A stretch of 64,000 bases of DNA from Floccularia luteovirens. Taxonomy: Eukaryota; Basidiomycota; Agaricomycetes; Agaricales; Squamanitaceae. The translations under genes were made by a program, and so were the position numbers. Positions within the stretch are counted from its first letter, which is position 1; each line of letters begins with the position of its first letter. Below are positions 11,325 through 21,658 of the stretch, one piece after another. The notes beneath the pieces were generated by a model, which worked only from the letters and a program-made list of their open reading frames with translations, had not been told where the DNA came from and ran no database searches. Location of the stretch: NCBI GenBank assembly GCA_009739215.1, contig VSJF01000002.1, positions 372,001-436,000 of the forward strand, written 5' to 3'.

Positions 11325-12882
11325 TCACAAACGCAGGACGGCCGAAGCAATCGAGGTTCTAAGTTGGACGTCTCCAGCAACACCATCATCTTCTGAAGAC
11401 CAAAACACCTTGCCTCTGATATTGTTCCTACCTTTTTCGTTGAATCTGATGGTACGGCTTCTCCCCTTTCCAGCAGGATCTTCCGTATTACTATCAAATT
11501 GCACAGTAGGGCGAACCAACGACGACCGCACAGAGAATGTACCCTGATAGGTTTTATGAAGCTCAACACTCGCGGGACCAATAGAAGTTTCTGCGTCAAG
11601 TAATAAAGTCGAGTCAACTGGTGCGTCGAGGAACTTGATGTCGACCTTTCCAAGTGAAGTCTTGGCATTGATATTGAATTCGCCGCCGGTGCCTTTAGTC
11701 GAACGAAGTATTGCGAGAGCTTCAATAGAACTTTATAAATAAGGAGTCATTAAACCAGGACGAGAGAAGGTTAGCTATAGCACATACGCAGCGCTAGTCA
11801 CCATGTTGAGTTTTGCAGCTTCGCTACCATCAGTACTCAGGCTAACATTAGCCCTGATAGGAGCAGTGGCAGTAATGAGGGACAATGAAGACGAGACGTC
11901 GAAAGTTCCATCAATTGGTCCAACAGATGAAACGAAATTTCCAGATTTTGCAGAAATCGACTATTTTCATATTCGTCAGTCTACTCTCAAAAGAATGAGT
12001 TTTTGCAATAAACTAACCTCAACAAAAATGGGAGCTATAGCGGTTGTAATGGAGATGCTATCGAATTCTACTACTTTTGCGAGGTCACCGATCCAATGTT
12101 TGAACAAGACCATGCTAGTCTCGAAATTTGGAATATGTAGAGGCTGGTCCTGTGTCTTTGGCAACCTGACAGTCACTTCAAAGTAGAAATGTTGGTGCTT
12201 CCTATCTGGATTGTCCGACCATGTAGGAGACTATGCGCCATAGTTGTCAGGTACATTTATGTCTTGACAGTATAAAGCTTACGAATATCCCAACACCATT
12301 CTCGCCTTCGTTTCTATGAACAAGGCATACTTTGACATGTTCAAGTTCTTCAAAGTAGACATATTTAGTCACAACATCAACTCTAATGTTGTCTTCAATA
12401 TCGTTATCTTGTACAACGTGCACAGAACCGACGGATTTGTACCCTTGTGAGATAAGGAACAATGTATTAGAGGAGAGTGGAAGTTCGAAGGATGAATGAT
12501 CTTCATATCTGTGGCCCTGTCCCGGTTCGCGATGTTCAGGCTCTTTCCAGGCTACACAGCGATCAATACTAATACCAGGTGGGATTGGTATATCGCTTGT
12601 TATGGACATTTCAGTCTAAACCATATATGAATATCATAACGCAAGATAGAAATACAACTAATTTACCTTGTTGACACCTTGAATAAATGTTTTGACCCCA
12701 GTGAATGCACGGAAAGCCAGGTAGCCCCAGACCATCAAGTATAAAATACTAAAAAGCCTTCGCTTCCTGGAGTGCACATTGTTCTGAGCAATCGGACTCC
12801 GAGCGTGGTAGGTTGGCAATGGTGCTGATGAAGGCTGCACCTCTCCATCTTCATCGCAATACCTGTCTGAGTATTTTTCCAT
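11325..12882 (-). CDS. DUF7330-type basidiomycete membrane-anchored protein
   Basis: About five exons. The first (12882-12658) has an acidic cytosolic start, a basic SRKRRLF stretch and one transmembrane helix (FSILYLMVWGYLAFRAF). The rest is beta-rich with the repeating pattern I know from the large Agaricomycete DUF7330 family: 'FDVSSSLSLITATAPIRANVSL', 'GEFNINAKTSLGKVDIKFLDAPVDSTLLLDAETS', 'PAGKGRSRTIRF' and a final 'LRTSIASAVLRL'. Stop is at 11325-11327. Introns near 12610-12657, 12187-12250, 11925-11975 and 11725-11790 join the parts. It is predicted as a type II membrane protein with a beta-solenoid-like exterior. The biochemical role of the family is unknown. No damage is seen. Confidence 0.8.
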
Positions 12883-15106
12883 GGATTTGCAGGTAGCAGG
12901 AGGATATCAAAGACCGAGCGCTATGTTTACAGCAATTTAGCTTTTATCTTATCCGTTTTGGTATGTTACTGCGGCACGAATTCTCTTTAAGGAGTCCATG
13001 TTCTGGAAAAATATTGGTCATTACAACATTACCCACATAATCAATTCATACGGGACCGATAACTGCGGCGAATGAGTAAAGACATCAACATCAAAGCAAA
13101 CACATCGGCAGGTGAGTTCAGGAGGTATAAATGCTGCGGTACGAGTTCCTTAGAACCAGGATCAGGTCAGTACAAGGAAAATCAATATTATTGTGTACCA
13201 CATAATACATTACTAGCTCTCCTGGGGTTGTTTAGGATCTCTCCAAATCCTCTCCGACCTTCTTGGACTGAGATATTCGGGTATCATTTACTATAGATAT
13301 AGGTACCTTTGCACGAACGGGCATACGGTACCGAAATGTGATCTTATGAGATCAAACTTCCTGAACTGCGCGCGCAATGAATTAAGGGAGAATATGAATG
13401 GAGTAGGCTTATCAACGTTATACCATAAGTACCGCCCGCAGTATGAAACATGGCGAGACTTGCCTAGATCCAACTCAATTGTATGAAAATGCGCAGCTCT
13501 TGGTGTTGTGTCATTGTAGTTTGACTCTTATTTGTTCCCCCGCGGGGTTAGAAACCTGATGCCCTTTGAATGATGGTAGCATCACCAGTTCTGGAAGTGA
13601 TGCATTGATGAAGTACTCAAAGTTCTACATGATGAGTAGCTGGCCGCCCCATCGTATTTCCTTCTTACTTAAGTGGATGAATGTAGTATGAGTCTCAGAA
13701 GGATGTCTTTGAATAAACGAGTGTGTGACAAGCGTATTGCTCTGCTTCACACCACTTACCACTCGTTTACTCCCATTATTTACCCACCCACCCTCTCCAT
13801 GACACTTGCAGATTGGACCACAGAAGAAAACTCATCGCGGCTGCAGGTGTACCCTACCCACCCGACGCAGCTCGTCTCTATCACTGTTTTCTCTTCCGGG
13901 TCGGATAGCACCCCTGGTTCTCTCACCCACATACATAGGCGCTTCCTACAATTAAATAAAATACTTTACCTAACTCATACCTCGCTCATACTGCACGTAA
14001 AGCTCTAATAACAAACAATATAGTCTCAAATATCAGACACACCGTAAGTGATATCAAAGACCTAGTTTATGGGAGAACTCACAGTTGGCGAAACGATCCC
14101 GTGATGTGTTGGGTCCGATCCCCACGCCACAAAAGTGGCCAAAAATGTCAAGTACTATCATTTACCTAGAGTTGCAAAACTTTTTGTATCTCAGCAACTG
14201 CTCGATTAATTTGCCTCACACTTGCGGGGAGATCGATGGGGATATGCTGAAATACTTCGGTTCACAACTTATTTTCTAGCTATATCTTGTTTTTATAAAT
14301 GGGAGTAGAGATTTCAAGTTTTGTAAATTGACACAGTTTTGCAAAACTGTCACGCTGTGGTCACGGCTAAATTTCATTCCCCGCCATCAATCTTCCATTT
14401 ATGGATAGTATGATTGGGGTAGGCTCAGTCCAATCAGAAGCGGAGTTGCCGAAATAAGGCTCTGCCGTCCAGATTGTCACACTCGAAACTTCAGCTTCTC
14501 CTCGAACAGATTTCTTGTGATAAGTTGTCTCGGAGAATTGATTTTTATAATTGGTGGTACATCTAGAGTAACTTACAAAAAGCTGGCTATGAGGAAATTA
14601 ATGTGTGATCGAACCGAAGTGTTATTAGTGATTTTTTGGTATAAATGCAATTCTGGGAAGTCTTAGAAAGTGGAAAGTATCCAAAGCAACATAGAAATAT
14701 ATTCAACACATACGTATAGAGCTGTGGTAAGCATATGAAGCTCCCAAGTTGCACAGTTGTACCACAAAATGGGTTATTTGGAATTTTGCATCACTGTGCC
14801 TGTTTTGCAACACTAGGTAAATGATAGTACCACTCGTCCAATTTTTACATGCTACACATCTAGTAGTGACCTCTTCTTTTCAGATTTAACTCATCTGCTA
14901 TGGAGCACTGTGGATATCCTGTGAATTTCTATGGATACTAGTACCTTGCAGATGTCCTGGCGTGTTTTGATGCAATCATGTTCTCTAACTTCCACCCAGC
15001 TTCCTCCGGGAGAAGCCAACACAAGGCATAAGATAAATTGAATTGCCTCCACCAACCTCCGCCCAGTGACGCCTTGGAGGTACGTAAGTCGGTAGCCGTG
15101 AAACAC
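12883..15106. other. Intergenic; no gene, holds a 0.7 kb inverted-repeat element
   Basis: No frame with recognisable content. The frame at 13673-14008 (111 codons) looks random. The inverted-repeat element at 14152-14830 is listed separately. A perfect 18 bp palindrome, ACAGTTTTGCAAAACTGT, sits at 14333-14350 inside it. Confidence 0.5.
14152..14830. mobile_element. Non-autonomous inverted-repeat transposon-like element, about 680 bp
   Basis: GTACTATCATTTACCTAG at 14152 onward recurs inverted as CTAGGTAAATGATAGTAC ending at 14830. With the inner GTTGCAAAAC the match is about 28 bp with one mismatch. A TA lies just inside each outer G/C, which would fit a TA target duplication. The interior has no transposase frame, so it is a long MITE or a deletion derivative. 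Confidence 0.6.
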
Positions 15107-15113
15107 TATATAA
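15107..15113 (+). promoter_or_regulatory. TATA box of the P450 gene
   Basis: TATATAA sits 51 bp before the P450 ATG (15158). The same spacing is seen for the two reductase genes, and it argues against the upstream in-frame ATG at 15038. Confidence 0.5.
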
Positions 15114-15157
15114 GTGTTGTGGGGGGGTGTTTTCTCACTGGCACTACCAACACCGTC

Positions 15158-17313
15158 ATGGCGTACACGCTGAATCTGAGCGGAGCTATAATAGTATCTT
15201 TGGTAGGCTTCTTAACTGTTATTACACTCAACAAATGGAGGTTAGGAACGCAACGACCACGATATCCCCCAGGACCGAAACCGAAATTAATAATAGGCAA
15301 CTTATTAGACCTTCCAAGAACACAACTGTGGAAAACTTACGTTGAATGGGGGAAGAAGTATAATAGTAAGTGCCTCTGTACCATCATGGCATTTCTTCTT
15401 CATTTAAAGGTGACATCCTCCATGGCAGCATTTTCAGGGACCATTTCATCATCCTCAACTCTTTGAAGGATGCGAAGCAACTCCTTGAAAATCGTTCTGA
15501 TATCTATTCTGATCGACCATTTGTCCCACTAATGAAGCTGTGAGCTCGATTCGGTTTACTGAGACTTGAACATATTAACTTGCGGGTCATCGTTTTCTTT
15601 AGGATGGGATGGGACTTCAATACAGCTATGAGGCAGTATGGTGATAGCTGGAGCTACCATAGAAGAATCTTTCAGCAAAACTTTCGCCTGGATGCGTCGG
15701 TCAAATTTCATGCGGTCCAAATTAGAAAGACCCACGAACTCCTGAGAAACCTGCTTTCGACCCCCGAAAAATTCTGTTTCGCATTATCAAGCGTGAGCAT
15801 CCGTATACTATTTATACGCCCCTTACAGTTTCTCTGAGCCAGAAGTTGCAGAGCTTCAGTTGGTATCACTATGGGTACAATGTATGGCTACGACGTCACC
15901 TCTCATGATGACCACATGGTTGCTGTTTCCGACAAAGCGATAGAGCTAGCAAGTCGGCTGCTTTTCCCTGGGGAAACATTCATAAACATGTTTCCTATAC
16001 TTCAGCACATCCCCGCCTGGTTTCCTGGTGCGAAATCACAGAGAACCGCAGCATATGTCAACGAATTGACTACAGAAATGAAGCGCACACCAATGGAATT
16101 TGTAAAGAATAAGATGGTGAGACCCTCTGATATAAGTACAATGAATGGGCTGACAATGTCGTTGTAGGCAGAAGATTCTACAACACGGTCACTCGTTGCA
16201 CAGTTACTTGAAGATAACAATGCACGAGGAGGTTCGAAAGAGGTGGAAGGAGCAATTGAAGATATCGCTGGAACAGCATATGGTGGTAAGTGATGATCAC
16301 CATTAATTTCAACATTACCTGATTTCTATCATGTTACGTCCAGCTGCATCTGATACGGTCAGTTTTTACGAAATGAAAGGTACTCAATCATAATTAATAC
16401 CGTTGGTAGACCATTTCTTCTTCTGGAGCGTTCTTCTACGCTATGACCCTAAATCCCGAAGTTCAGAAAAAGGCCCAGGGGGAGATTGATAGAGTGATAG
16501 GGTCAGAACGCTTGCCACAATTCGAAGATCGGATTTCCCTCCCTTACATTGAAGCTATCTTCCGTGAAGTTATGAGGTGGCGGCCTCCATTGCCTCTGAG
16601 CCTACCGCATGCTGTGATAAGAGATGACGTTTACAATGGTTACTTCATTCCAAAGGGCAAGTACTAGAATGCCCTCACCCTTCCTTTCTTACGAGGTTAC
16701 TTACAAACCATGCAGGTGCATCAGTAATGCCTAATATATGGTCTTGCTTTTTCACTTAAAATTTTGTTTAGTCATCGTACTGACAGTAGAATTATGGGGC
16801 CATGACACATAACGAGACTGTATATCCGGAACCAGAACTTTTCAGACCAGAAAGGTTTCTCACCAAAGATGGAGAGCTCAACGACGACGATCAAATATTA
16901 GCTTTCGGTTTCGGACGAAGGTACATACCATTCTCCCTGCATTGCAATTGCTGGTAATAATTGAGGTGCAGAGTTTGTGTCTACCGACACATGGGAAGTG
17001 CTACGGTAATGAGGAAAGACATTGGGGGAAAGCATTCTCTGACCTAGGTGATGTTTTGCCCAGGTCTGGTTATTGATCGCGACAGTCCTCGCAACATTCA
17101 ATATCCGCAAAGTAAAAGATGCCGATGGGAAGGAAATTGAGGCCAACGACGAATATATGGATGGTGCTATCAGGTGAGCGTTGTGTGACTCCAAAAGGCT
17201 GACTAGGACTTAGTAGTTGTATCTCAAGTCGCAAAGTACCTTTTGAATGTACCATTACCCCAAGGTCGGAAAACGCGCGAAGGCTTGTTGAAGCTACGGC
17301 GGAGTCGAGTTAA
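15158..17313 (+). CDS. Cytochrome P450, CYP5144-like, with altered heme loop and a probable frameshift
   Basis: N-terminal membrane anchor (about residues 5-25), proline hinge RYPPGPKP, then 'LNSLKDAKQLLENRSDIYSDRP' and 'MGWDFNTAMRQYGDSWSYHRRIFQQNF', typical of Agaricomycete CYP5144-like enzymes. The I-helix AGTAYGAASDTT is assembled over a 14 nt exon (16344-16357). The K-helix EAIFREVMRWRP (ExxR) and the 'FRPERF' meander are present. The heme loop reads FGFGRRVCVYRHMG over the 16921-16971 intron. The ligand Cys (16976-16978) is kept, but the conserved Gly two residues after it is Tyr. The reading frame also shifts by one base at the C5/A5 runs 15761-15771. The last exon ends at 17311-17313. 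P450s of this kind sit in the ER membrane and oxidise small molecules. Whether this one is active is doubtful. Confidence 0.75.
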
Positions 17314-18834
17314 TGGAGATGAGCAGGTTCGCCGACCGTACCTGATTAAACTGAGCGCACGGTGAGGAAATAAGCAATATGTGTGTCATATTTACGAATT
17401 ATTTGAATACGTTGTCCGTAAAAGTACCGTAATTCCATTCCATAGGCGCTGAAGTCGGCGGTTCTCGGTACGGTCATGAACATCGGAAGGATTGACATGC
17501 ACACCGGCAAAGCTTACTACTACGGTGTCTCCGTATTCTCCCCTTCTGCCTATCAGAGATAGTTAATAATTCATGATACAGAGAAGAAAAGACTGACGGG
17601 TCAAAAAATTTTCACCATAAACATTTGATAAGTCTCTTAAGATGTCCTTTCATCGATCAGAAAAATATTTGGTCTGTAAAAAATCAATCGTGGCCGGAGA
17701 TATTGATGTAAGAGTCGGAATTTTTTTGCAATTGGCGATACTCTTAGCAGCTGCAGGAGCATTTCTCGTTTAATCCCAAAAGTTCCTGAAGATTGAAGTA
17801 CCGCGATTGTTCGGACTCTCGTGACATAGCGACGCCTGCGATAATTATCTTCACAAAGTAGTGAGACGGCGACCTTTAACAGGCTGTCGAAAGAGGTGAT
17901 GTTCACAATATTTCCTTCATCCCGAAGAGTAAGCACCCGTCTAGCTCTCCAACTCATAGCTTGGTCAATCTGCCAATGTGCAGGTGCAACGATAATTCCC
18001 AATATTATTTTTAGCCCCCATACACGACGTTCTGGCCATAGAGATTGTTATGCCACACGACAGAACCTGAGAGGTTTTTCGCCAACTATAGAGACTCTAC
18101 GACGACAATCAGATCTTGTTTTGACGGAGGTGTACATGGTGGTGAGCTGTTCAAAATACGGTCACAGTGTCATATGTGCCAAGTTTGTGCTGTGATCAGC
18201 TATTCTGGCCTTTTTCGCGGGTCTCAGGCTGTTTGTTGATTTCAACCGATCTCAGCTGTGGGGCTGCGCGAGGATTTGTTATCCTCGCAACATCCGACAT
18301 TCACGGTAGGCACAAAGACAGTCTCATTAGGACTTATCGAGCCGTGCCTTGAGGTCGTAAGGTAGTACCCCTCAAAAGTTTCATAATACTCCAGGTCAGG
18401 AAATGCGCGGAGGCTTATTGAAGTCACAGGGCAGCCTAGAAAGTGGGTATAGGTAGGTTCACGGAACAAGCCTGATTTGAATACCTGAGCGCGATGGTGT
18501 CAGGAATAAATGTGGTGCTGTATTTAGGTGTTTTAAGGAAGCGTTGTTAATATAAATGATCTTCGGGCCGACATGGTAATTGTTCAGTATGTAGTAGCTT
18601 GTACCGTAATCCTAGGTATCTCCGATTCAACATGAATGATTAGACGGAGCTTCGATGATGGGTGTTATCTTGTTTGCCAAGGCTTGCGGCTTGGCGCACA
18701 GGCAGGCACCATTCTCAACACAATTATGTATGTTTGATGTTTGACAACAACATTTCATTCAAACACCGTTTTGTTCTGAAAAGGAGATGCATGTAAAGTG
18801 ACATGACCCACACTTCTCTCCGATTCATTGACAG
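17314..18834. other. Intergenic with a P450 relic and one coding-like fragment
   Basis: After the P450 stop, 17447-17562 reads open in one frame after a good acceptor (CATAG) and ends with AYYYGVSVFSPSAYQR and a stop; I cannot assign it. 17640-18030 shows nothing I recognise. The P450 relic at about 18035-18500 is listed separately. Confidence 0.4.
18035..18500 (+). pseudogene. Relic of a P450 3' end (duplicate of 15158-17313 gene)
   Basis: Pieces line up in order with the 3' end of the intact P450. 'AGAACCTGAGAGGTTTTTCGCC' style sequence near 18064 matches the CAGAAAGGTTTCTC of the FRPERF exon, followed by ACGACGACAATCAGATCTTG against CGACGACGATCAAATATTAG. TATCCTCGCAACATCCGACATTC near 18280 matches the last-but-one exon. 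GGTCAGGAAATGCGCGGAGGCTTATTGAAG near 18393 matches the C-terminal exon. Similarity continues past the stop codon (GAGCGC.ATGGTG against GAGCGCACGGTG). Frames are broken throughout, so this is a dead tandem copy. Confidence 0.65.
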
Positions 18835-19968
18835 ATGTTTCCTCACGTCTTGGTACCGGTTTCTGAAACGAAATACAAATCTGGTTTTACGACTTGCACA
18901 TCACTTCGCCATCAGAAGATAGATGTTGTAGAACTTAATGACAAAGCTTTGGGTGTCCACAAAGTGACAAGCAATACGAAGCACAACCTAGTGAAACCAC
19001 CACTTCCTAAAGGTGTTCCTTTAGATTCAGATGAAACAGAAGAGAATGGATTACCACCACCTCAAATTGCCTGGGAGGCGTTTTATCCAAAAGGGAGTAT
19101 CAATCCCAGCGCGCCTATTCCGGGAGGATTTGGGTTCTATGCGTCGGGTCCACCTGAATTTGCGCTGCAGTCTCAAAAATGGTGCATCAGAAGTAATCAT
19201 GAGCTATCGTATGATGCTACAAGACCGTTGGGAGTGGGTTAAAGGTGGAAAATTACCGGGAGTTTGTAGGTTTCAGTTTCGCTTTTTTGACATGGAAGCA
19301 GTGGAGTCACTAACGACCATTATTAAAAGTTGGAGGAGTCGGAGATTTATCTTATGGTTGCAGTGGTGGCAGACAGGATGAACGGTGCAAATGCTTTGGT
19401 TTGCGAGCAATGTGGAGGTTGGAATTTTCTATTCTTTTTTATAACTTAGGTTGACTGAGATACAGAGCTAAGTCTGCTGGGGAGATGTATGCTTATCTAC
19501 CCATGACGGAAAATAACAGACATCGCCTGCTTGCAGTCCCGCCAGTCTCTACAGAAAACGGAGATTATGGTATTTCTGTGGGACGAGGTTCATTTCATCT
19601 CGACAAAGCTGTTGGGAGATGGGTCAGTGTAGCCTTTCGCATAAAGCTCAATGACGTTGGAAAGGAAAACGGTATGTACATACCACAGCTGTCCAATTTG
19701 CTCAATTGAAGGTATCTGTCCAGGTGAGGTGCAATTGTGGGTTGACGGCATATCTGTCATATTAGCGAAAGGTTTAACACTCCGCGCGTCTGATGAAAGC
19801 AAGATAAGAGGCTTGCACTTCCAAACATTCTTCGGAGGTAAAATTTTCTCGTTTATCGGCGGAACTGTCAATTTAATGTCATTAAAACAAGGTCATAAAC
19901 CTGATTGGGCCTCACCGAAAGACCAGCGAGCATGGTTTGCTGATGTTACAGGGGTTATTTTAAACTGA
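18835..19968 (+). CDS. Polysaccharide lyase family 14-like protein, one probable frameshift
   Basis: Several exons read 'PGGFGFYASGPPEFALQ', 'EVIMSYRMMLQDRWEWVKGGKLPGVFGG', 'YGCSGGRQDERCKCFGLRAMWRAKSAGEMYAYLP', 'RLLAVPPVSTENGDYGISVGRGSF', 'GRWVSVAFRIKLNDVGKENGEVQLWVDG', 'GLHFQTFFGGHKPDWASPKDQRAWFADVTGVIL'. This is the beta-jelly-roll pattern of basidiomycete PL14-like (alginate-lyase-fold) proteins. Introns lie at about 19264-19330, 19421-19480, 19672-19730 and 19838-19890. No signal peptide is visible at the chosen start, so the true start could lie upstream. Between 'EFALQSQ' and 'NGASEVIM' the frame shifts by one base in an A5 run (19175-19179), so it is a pseudogene or a sequence error. 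Substrate is unknown; members would be secreted sugar-cleaving enzymes. Confidence 0.72.
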
Positions 19969-21609
19969 TAATTAGCGACAGGACTAATCTAGAAAAAATG
20001 TCAAACTGTATAATGTGGTGTACCATTATTAAGATCTCAAACTATAATCCGTTTAGTGGTTGGCAGCTTTATTATGCAGATCCCAGATGGTTTGTCAAAA
20101 CAGTCAGAAATAACAGACAAGAGACAATCGTGTAAAAATGTGATAAAGCTTGGGAATATTACAGCTCTCGTACGACCATGTCAGATAACAGATTTGATAA
20201 AAGCCTGTTCCATGGGGATTGTGCTTGAAGTATTCCTCTTTTTCTTTTATTTCTCCTTAAAACCAGATTTATTGTATGTTCATGACAGTTATTCTATACA
20301 GACAAAGTCGAAATACATGGGCATGTTTAGAATGAAGAATATATTACTAGCTGGGTCGTATGAAATCATAATACTGAGTAGGAGGTAGGAAGGTTATTTG
20401 ATGATTAAATCAGCAAGGTTATGTAGTTTGTGCTCATAATTTCAGCCACTTAATATGCCTAATGTTAACTCGGGCTCTATTAGTCAAAAAACAGCACGGC
20501 GTGATGTGGATAAGGCTAGACACCGGGTAATCTAGACAGTGATATGACGGAAGGTAAATTATCTGGTAGATTTCGAAAAGATGCACATGATAACTACTTG
20601 ACAGTGTACTGGAAAAGGGCCTGAAACTCGTTTGTACTCCACATGAGGCTCCTACATTCGGAATATGGTAGAGTATTTGAGCAGTATGATATCACAAGTA
20701 ATCCTGACTATATACTGTGCATGAAAAAGATCCAATGGGATAAATGTCCCACATATTGCCTGATTAGACTGCTAGATCTGGAGGTGGCAAATGTCCGGGC
20801 GTGAGATGGCCGAACACCCTTGAGTTTGAGGTGTATATATCCATTAACATCAGTCCCTCGGGGAATGGACACGGGCGCCGCGGTGCCTGGGTCTAGAACA
20901 ACTTGTATTCTCAAAGACTATTCTGGAAAGACGGAGGCCAGAATCACAAATCACCCCTATACATAGAGAAATCTGTTCATTCAAAATCAGTATTCAGTGC
21001 TCCTGCCATACCATCTATGATTTCAAGTAAGAGGAGAAAAGAAGACTCCGGTGGTTACGGACCTATCAGGAGGAAGAAGTGACCATTTCTACAAGGCTTC
21101 AGCTTCTATCGCTGTCTACGGAGTGTTGAATTCAAGTCAAACATATTACTACGTCCGAGTTTTTTTGATGCCAGTTCATGTCAGAGTATTGTTTTGACTT
21201 ATTATGCTGCGACCTGTTGACAATGTGCTGCCACGTGGACACCCCCATTCCAGCGAACTAACAACATTTGTATGTATCCTATGAGCGGATCTACATCGAG
21301 AAATCCAGCTTTTTCTGGCTGATTTTCGGGCGAATATTCGTAATACGCCGACTCACTGCGGGTAAACCCAATGATTTTGTACAAATTTCACGCTCCATCA
21401 TAATTTTTATTACCGGTCTGACAGTTGATGGGCCGTTGTGAACTTTACTGTTGTAGAGATCACCGTCGGCCCAAATTTTGATGATCCATTGCTTTCCCCC
21501 GTCATTCGTTCCCGAGGTCACTTGTACCCGAATGTCACATTGGTGGGCCTTTCTGCTCCAAGGGGATGGCATTGCAATGTACGGTGATTTAATGCAGAAC
21601 CAGGGGATG
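19969..21609. other. Intergenic upstream of reductase 1; only coding-like fragments
   Basis: A frame at 20056-20388 looks random. 21040-21190 on + is open and reads DLSGGRSDHFYKASASIAVY then VLNSSQTYYY, coding-like in composition but with no start or gene around it. On the minus strand 21202-21647 holds two frames reading QVTSGTNDGGKQWIIKIW and YYEYSPENQPEKAGFLDVD, possibly two exons of a small or broken gene. I recognise neither. Confidence 0.35.
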
Positions 21610-21616
21610 TATATAA
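21610..21616 (+). promoter_or_regulatory. TATA box of reductase 1
   Basis: TATATAA lies 49 bp before the ATG at 21659. Reductase 2 has the same motif 45 bp before its chosen ATG. Confidence 0.5.
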
Positions 21617-21658
21617 TACACCTGCAGCGGCAGCAATACTCATACAAACTCCTTTACA

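Noticed and set aside
13673..14008. 111-codon frame as a gene
   Set aside because: Composition looks random, and no motif or conserved neighbour supports it.
14090..14135. tRNA-like T-arm (GGGTCCGATCCCCAC)
   Set aside because: No matching acceptor stem or anticodon arm upstream, and the loop lacks the TTC invariant.
20056..20388. 110-codon frame as a gene
   Set aside because: Low-complexity hydrophobic end, no promoter or splice context, no family feature.
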